Shown here piece by piece: positions 60,953-64,000 of a stretch of 64,000 bases of DNA (position 1 is the stretch's first letter; each line of letters starts with the position of its first letter). The stretch comes from Acidimicrobiia bacterium (GTDB lineage: Bacteria > Actinomycetota > Acidimicrobiia > Spongiisociales > UBA5794): contig QJWC01000094.1 of NCBI GenBank assembly GCA_003235475.1, positions 1-64,000 of the forward strand, written 5' to 3'. The notes under the pieces are model-generated. The model was not told where the DNA came from. It was given only the letters and a program-made list of their open reading frames with translations, and made no database searches. Position numbers and translations under genes: made by a program.

Positions 60953-62026
60953 ATGGATACCGTCCCGAGCATCGCCCCACGAGACGTTGATCTCGAGCGT
61001 TACGACATCGTCCTCGACGTACGGCCATATCTCGGTGGCGTCCTGATCCCCGGGTCCGCACACGCTCCCCTCGACGACCTCCTTGCCGATCCCGAGGCAT
61101 ACGCGCCTGACCGGCGTGCTCATGTCCTGTTGGTCTGTGACATCGGCATGCGGTCTGCGTTCGCCGCCGACCATCTCCGGAAGGCCGGGTACGACTCGGT
61201 TGCGTCCCTCGAAGGCGGCATCGACTTCTGGAAGCGCGAAGGTCTGCCGACGGCGTCCGCCGGATCGCTCACCGGGCCACAGCTCGAGCGATACGACCGG
61301 CACATCAAGCTTCCCGGCATCGGGCTCGAAGGGCAACGCGGTCTCCTCGAAGCGAGCGTTGCCGTTGTGGGTGCCGGAGGGCTCGGTGTGCCCGTCATCT
61401 CGTATCTCGCGGCGGCGGGCGTCGGGTCGCTCACGGTGATCGACGGTGATGTCGTCGAGATCTCGAATCTCCAACGACAGCCCATCTTCACATCCGCCGA
61501 TATCGGGGTGGAAAAGGTGTCGGCGGTCGCCTTGTACATCGCATCACTCAACCCGGAGGTCAACGTCCGGACGCACGCCACCACCTTGACCGAGGAGAAC
61601 GCAGACGACCTCTTCGACGGTGTCGACCTCGTGATCGACGCCACCGACTCGTTCGAAGCGAGATACGCCATAAGCGACGCGGGCCAGCGGCTGGGCGTGC
61701 CCGTGGTGACGGGTGCCGTGTACCGATGGGAGGGCCAGGTGACGACGCTCTTGCCAGGCGGGCCCTGCTACCGGTGCATCTTCCCGGACCCGCCTGACGC
61801 GGGTGTCGTGCTCGACTGCGAGCTCACGGGCGTCCTCGGGTCGGTCGTCGGGACGGTTGGGACGCTTCAGGCGACAGAGGCCGTGAACCTGATCACCGGT
61901 ACGGGAACCTCCCTCGCGGGCAGGCTCGTGATGTACGACGGACGAGCTGCTCGGTTCGACGAGGTGCGTGTCGGCCCAAGGAACGACTGCGTCGGCTGCG
62001 GACCGTACAGATCAGACGGGACCTGA
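60953..62026 (+). CDS. Rhodanese-ThiF/MoeB sulfur-carrier activating protein, rhodanese first
   Basis: The 357-residue protein begins with a rhodanese domain (about 1-100) with active Cys62 in LLVCDIGMRS. A ThiF/MoeB E1-like domain follows: RYDRHIKLPGIGLEGQRGL, nucleotide loop GAGGLG (140-145), DLVIDATDSFEARY, zinc Cys pairs CYRC and CVGC, and the catalytic-type Cys in LDCELTGVLG. It adenylates and sulfurates ThiS/MoaD-like carriers. Usual MoeZ/MoeBR proteins have the opposite domain order. ATG at 60953 is 8 nt after TAGCCT (leaderless geometry). No ThiS- or MoaD-like gene is nearby. Confidence 0.9.
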   Translation: MDTVPSIAPRDVDLERYDIVLDVRPYLGGVLIPGSAHAPLDDLLADPEAYAPDRRAHVLLVCDIGMRSAFAADHLRKAGYDSVASLEGGIDFWKREGLPTASAGSLTGPQLERYDRHIKLPGIGLEGQRGLLEASVAVVGAGGLGVPVISYLAAAGVGSLTVIDGDVVEISNLQRQPIFTSADIGVEKVSAVALYIASLNPEVNVRTHATTLTEENADDLFDGVDLVIDATDSFEARYAISDAGQRLGVPVVTGAVYRWEGQVTTLLPGGPCYRCIFPDPPDAGVVLDCELTGVLGSVVGTVGTLQATEAVNLITGTGTSLAGRLVMYDGRAARFDEVRVGPRNDCVGCGPYRSDGT

Positions 62027-62034
62027 TCGATCAG
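62023..62034. terminator. Palindrome with both stop codons of convergent ThiF and CAP genes
   Basis: CTGATCGATCAG is a perfect 12-bp palindrome. The plus TGA (62024-62026) and the minus TGA (62033-62031) lie in it. Confidence 0.35.
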
Positions 62035-62717
62035 ACGGCGAAGATTCCCCAGCGGGTTCCTCCGTGGAGTGTCTCGGCTGGAGTCTCCGGGGGCGTCGGA
62101 TTCGAAGCCTTGACCGCAGTCGGACGATTCGGTGACGTTGTCGTTGTTGCGGGCGCGGTCGTTGTCGTGGTCGTCGGCTGCGGTTCGGGCTCTGGTGCGA
62201 AGTTCCCGAGCGTCGTGGTCGTGGTCGTCGGCGCAGTCGTCGTTGTCGTGGTGTCGCCGTTCAGGCCGGGCGCGGCCCTCATGAAGATCACGGTGACCCA
62301 CAGGAGGCCGCCGTCATCGAACTTCGCTCCGATACCCACGTAGTTGTAGTCGCCGAGGATGTTCGCCCTGTGCCCGGACGATGCCATGAACGCGTCGTGC
62401 AGGCTGTTCGCGTCTGCGCCAACGCCGACGTTCTCTCCAAGCGCCTGCCACACGCCGGTGACGCTCGAGAGATTCGTGCTGTGGAAGATCCCGCCCGCTT
62501 CGATCATGGCGTCGGTGTGGGCTTTTGCGTCGTCGGTCAGGTCCCAATACCGCTCAACCGGGGGGAGGCCAGCGTTCGCGCGGGAGTTGTTGATCCGGGA
62601 GAAGAAGGTTCCTGCAGGGCTTGCCATGGCAGGAACGGCGAGCACGGCGAACAGAACGGATATCGCCGCGACAAGGATGAGGATGCGATGGGTGATTCGC
62701 GGTGTGGTGGTTCGCAT
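62031..62717 (-). CDS. Secreted CAP/SCP-domain protein with Thr-rich tail
   Basis: The 228-residue protein has a signal peptide (ILILVAAISVLFAVLAVPAMAS) and a CAP domain (TFFSRINNSRANAGLPPVERYWDLTDDAKAHTDAMIEAGGIFHST, ALGENVGVGAD, FMASSGHRANILGDYNYVGIGAKF). The His, Glu and His of the CAP cavity (FHST, GENV, GHRANI) are present. The C-terminal third is a Thr/Pro-rich linker (TTTTTTAPTTTTTT) that could span or be glycosylated, ending with RWGIFAV. An AGGAGT site lies upstream. Bacterial CAP proteins have varied and mostly unknown roles. Confidence 0.88.
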   Translation of the reverse strand: MRTTTPRITHRILILVAAISVLFAVLAVPAMASPAGTFFSRINNSRANAGLPPVERYWDLTDDAKAHTDAMIEAGGIFHSTNLSSVTGVWQALGENVGVGADANSLHDAFMASSGHRANILGDYNYVGIGAKFDDGGLLWVTVIFMRAAPGLNGDTTTTTTAPTTTTTTLGNFAPEPEPQPTTTTTTAPATTTTSPNRPTAVKASNPTPPETPAETLHGGTRWGIFAV

Positions 62718-62764
62718 GGCCCAGAGGACTCCTACAGAAAGCAGTTGTGTAACTTCTCTCTGTA

Positions 62765-62792
62765 TCGGTCCTGGACCGACCCCCTTTAGGGG
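62765..62792. promoter_or_regulatory. Two adjacent dyads between pepA and the CAP gene
   Basis: TCGGTCC-T-GGACCGA (62765-62779) is followed at once by CCCC-TTTA-GGGG (62781-62792). They lie about 25 bp beyond the pepA stop and 50-75 bp before the CAP gene, so they may end the pepA transcript or act as an operator for the CAP gene. Confidence 0.4.
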
Positions 62793-62817
62793 CTATGCGC
62801 GCAGATTTGCGAAGTGA

Positions 62818-64000
62818 CTAGTCCTCGAAGGATGCGGCGACGCTGAAGAGCGTTCGGACCCCGAAGCCGGAAGCGCCCTTTGTGATGTAGTGCTCCGTCT
62901 TCTCCGCCCGTGCCGGACCGGCGACGTCGAGGTGGACCCACGGTGTGTCATCGACGAACTCGGCCAGGATCAAGGCAGCGATGATCGCGCCGCCCCACCG
63001 GCCACCGGTGTTCTTCATGTCCGCGATGTCCGACTCGAAGAGAGATCGGTAGTCGGTGTCGAGCGGCAGCTCCCAGAACTTCTCACCCGCGCTCTGCGCG
63101 GCGGCGAGCACACGTTCTCCCGCATCCTCGTTGGTTGTGAAGAGGGCGCCGATGTCGGTTCCGAGCGCTGCCTTCGCGGTACCGGTGAGCGTCGCAATGT
63201 CGACGATGAGATCCGCGCCCATCTCGGTGGCGAGCGACAACCCGTCGGCGAGCACGATGCGCCCCTCTGCGTCCGTGTTGAGGATTTCCATCGTTTTCCC
63301 GTTGTAGATCCTGACGACGTCACCAGGCTTGAGAGCAGACCCGCCAGAGAGGTTCTCCGTGAGCGGCGTGATACCGATGACGTTCACACGCAGCCCGGCC
63401 TCCGCTATTGCACGAACGGCGGCCATCACGACGGCAGCCCCAGCCATGTCGGTCTTCATCGGTTCCATTCCCGCTGCTGGCTTGATCGAAAGGCCGCCAG
63501 AGTCGAACACGATCCCCTTGCCGACAAAGGCGACCGTCGCCGTCGCCCCATCAGGCCGATACTCCATCACCACCATGCGGGCGGGCCGGTCGGCGCCCGC
63601 GTTCACCCCTGCGAGTCCCCCGAATCCCTTCTCCGCGATCTCATGCTCGTCGAAAACGGTCACGACAACTGCCTCGTGGAGCGACGACGCAATCTCCGCG
63701 AGGGCCTCGGGCGATTTGTCAGCGGCGGGTCGGTTCGTGAGGTCTCGGGCGAGGACCACGCCGCGAGCGACCGCAGCCGACTCGGCCAGGTCCGCCGGAT
63801 CGCCATCACCGACGAGCACCAAGCTCTGGAGGTTGTGCGTCTTGGGCTCAGAGCGATACTCGTTGAACTCGTAGAGGCCCAGCTGGGACCCGATCAGTAC
63901 CGCGCCAGCCGCGCCGTCGAGCCCGACGTCGTGGAGGAGCGTCGCGACCGTGCCGTACTTCGAAATCGAACGCGCCGTCGATCCTGCGGCGCGGCGGATG
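62818..64000 (-). CDS. pepA: Leucyl aminopeptidase (M17), 5' end outside window
   Basis: The frame is open to the window edge, so the TTG 'start' at 63822 in the ORF track is internal; upstream codons read IRRAAGSTARSISKYGTVATLL. The peptidase domain has the metal ligands and Lys in KGIVFDSGGLSIKPAAGMEPMKTDMAGAAVV, then the signature NTDAEGRIVLADGL, and TLTGTAKAALGTD. It releases N-terminal amino acids from peptides and needs two divalent metal ions. About 393 residues are visible, so only part of the N-terminal domain is missing. Confidence 0.95.
   Translation of the reverse strand, partial: IRRAAGSTARSISKYGTVATLLHDVGLDGAAGAVLIGSQLGLYEFNEYRSEPKTHNLQSLVLVGDGDPADLAESAAVARGVVLARDLTNRPAADKSPEALAEIASSLHEAVVVTVFDEHEIAEKGFGGLAGVNAGADRPARMVVMEYRPDGATATVAFVGKGIVFDSGGLSIKPAAGMEPMKTDMAGAAVVMAAVRAIAEAGLRVNVIGITPLTENLSGGSALKPGDVVRIYNGKTMEILNTDAEGRIVLADGLSLATEMGADLIVDIATLTGTAKAALGTDIGALFTTNEDAGERVLAAAQSAGEKFWELPLDTDYRSLFESDIADMKNTGGRWGGAIIAALILAEFVDDTPWVHLDVAGPARAEKTEHYITKGASGFGVRTLFSVAASFED

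Noticed and set aside
60461-61474. 337-residue minus ORF opposite the orphan gene and ThiF gene
   Set aside because: It is antisense to the clear rhodanese-ThiF coding region and lacks recognisable motifs.

Overview
This 64 kb window is a dense, GC-rich (by eye about 65% G+C) bacterial chromosome segment with no phage, transposon, CRISPR or rRNA signature. Gene content points to an actinobacterium: a mycothiol-dependent maleylpyruvate-isomerase-type protein, F420 genes (cofD, cofE), DUF3499 and DUF5719 proteins, an RF2 gene with no programmed frameshift, and local gene orders that recall Mycobacterium tuberculosis Rv1334-Rv1341 and Rv3248c-Rv3262. Thr-rich secreted tails and many leaderless starts would fit the class Acidimicrobiia, but that placement is inference.

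Layout. 1-470: three tRNA genes (Pro, Lys, Leu). 0.5-3.9 kb: a small-molecule kinase and a secreted subtilisin-like protease. 3.9-8.3 kb (minus): a translationally coupled housekeeping group of an RdgB fused to a nucleotidyltransferase, RNase PH, an MBL-fold hydrolase, a small membrane protein, a DUF2007-JAMM protein and a DinB/MDMPI-type protein. 8.3-8.6 kb: a gene-free stretch with a three-way-junction-like structure, then a YbaK-family gene. 9.1-21.1 kb (minus): a complete reductive pyrimidine-degradation operon (PreA/PreT, dihydropyrimidinase, beta-ureidopropionase, beta-alanine-type aminotransferase, malonate-semialdehyde dehydrogenase) with its own NMT1/SsuABC-type uptake system. 21.2-23.1 kb: a secreted helical-repeat protein and an SRPBCC protein. 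23.1-34.2 kb (minus): ssrA tmRNA, smpB, an FtsEX plus M23 peptidase divisome operon, prfB, secA, a LuxR-type regulator, hpf, comF and ahcY.

34.3-46 kb holds cell-envelope and sugar genes (cupin, GtrB-like GT2, GtrA, ManB, two very large membrane glycosyltransferase-type proteins, DUF5719, Trm112, DUF3499). 46-48.5 kb has cofD-cofE and an Fpg/Nei glycosylase. 48.5-56 kb has an epimerase, a degenerate dienelactone-hydrolase-like protein, biotin ligase, both subunits of an acyl-CoA (probably propionyl-CoA) carboxylase, and a methylmalonyl-CoA-mutase-type large subunit. Together these make a biotin-dependent propionyl-CoA route, and the pyrimidine operon could feed it when thymine is degraded. 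56-64 kb has a class A PBP with PASTA domains, an ABC exporter, an orphan gene behind an AT-rich dyad, a rhodanese-ThiF protein, a CAP-domain protein and the 3' part of leucyl aminopeptidase.

Cross-cutting signals. At least eleven genes have a TANNNT box 6-8 nt before the start codon, the geometry of leaderless mRNAs. Nearly all operon junctions are ATGA, GTGA or TGATG overlaps. All five close tail-to-tail gene pairs end in a small perfect dyad that contains both stop codons. The strongest candidates for something new are the RdgB-nucleotidyltransferase fusion, the structured intergenic element at 8343-8405, and the divergently placed secreted repeat protein beside the pyrimidine operon.
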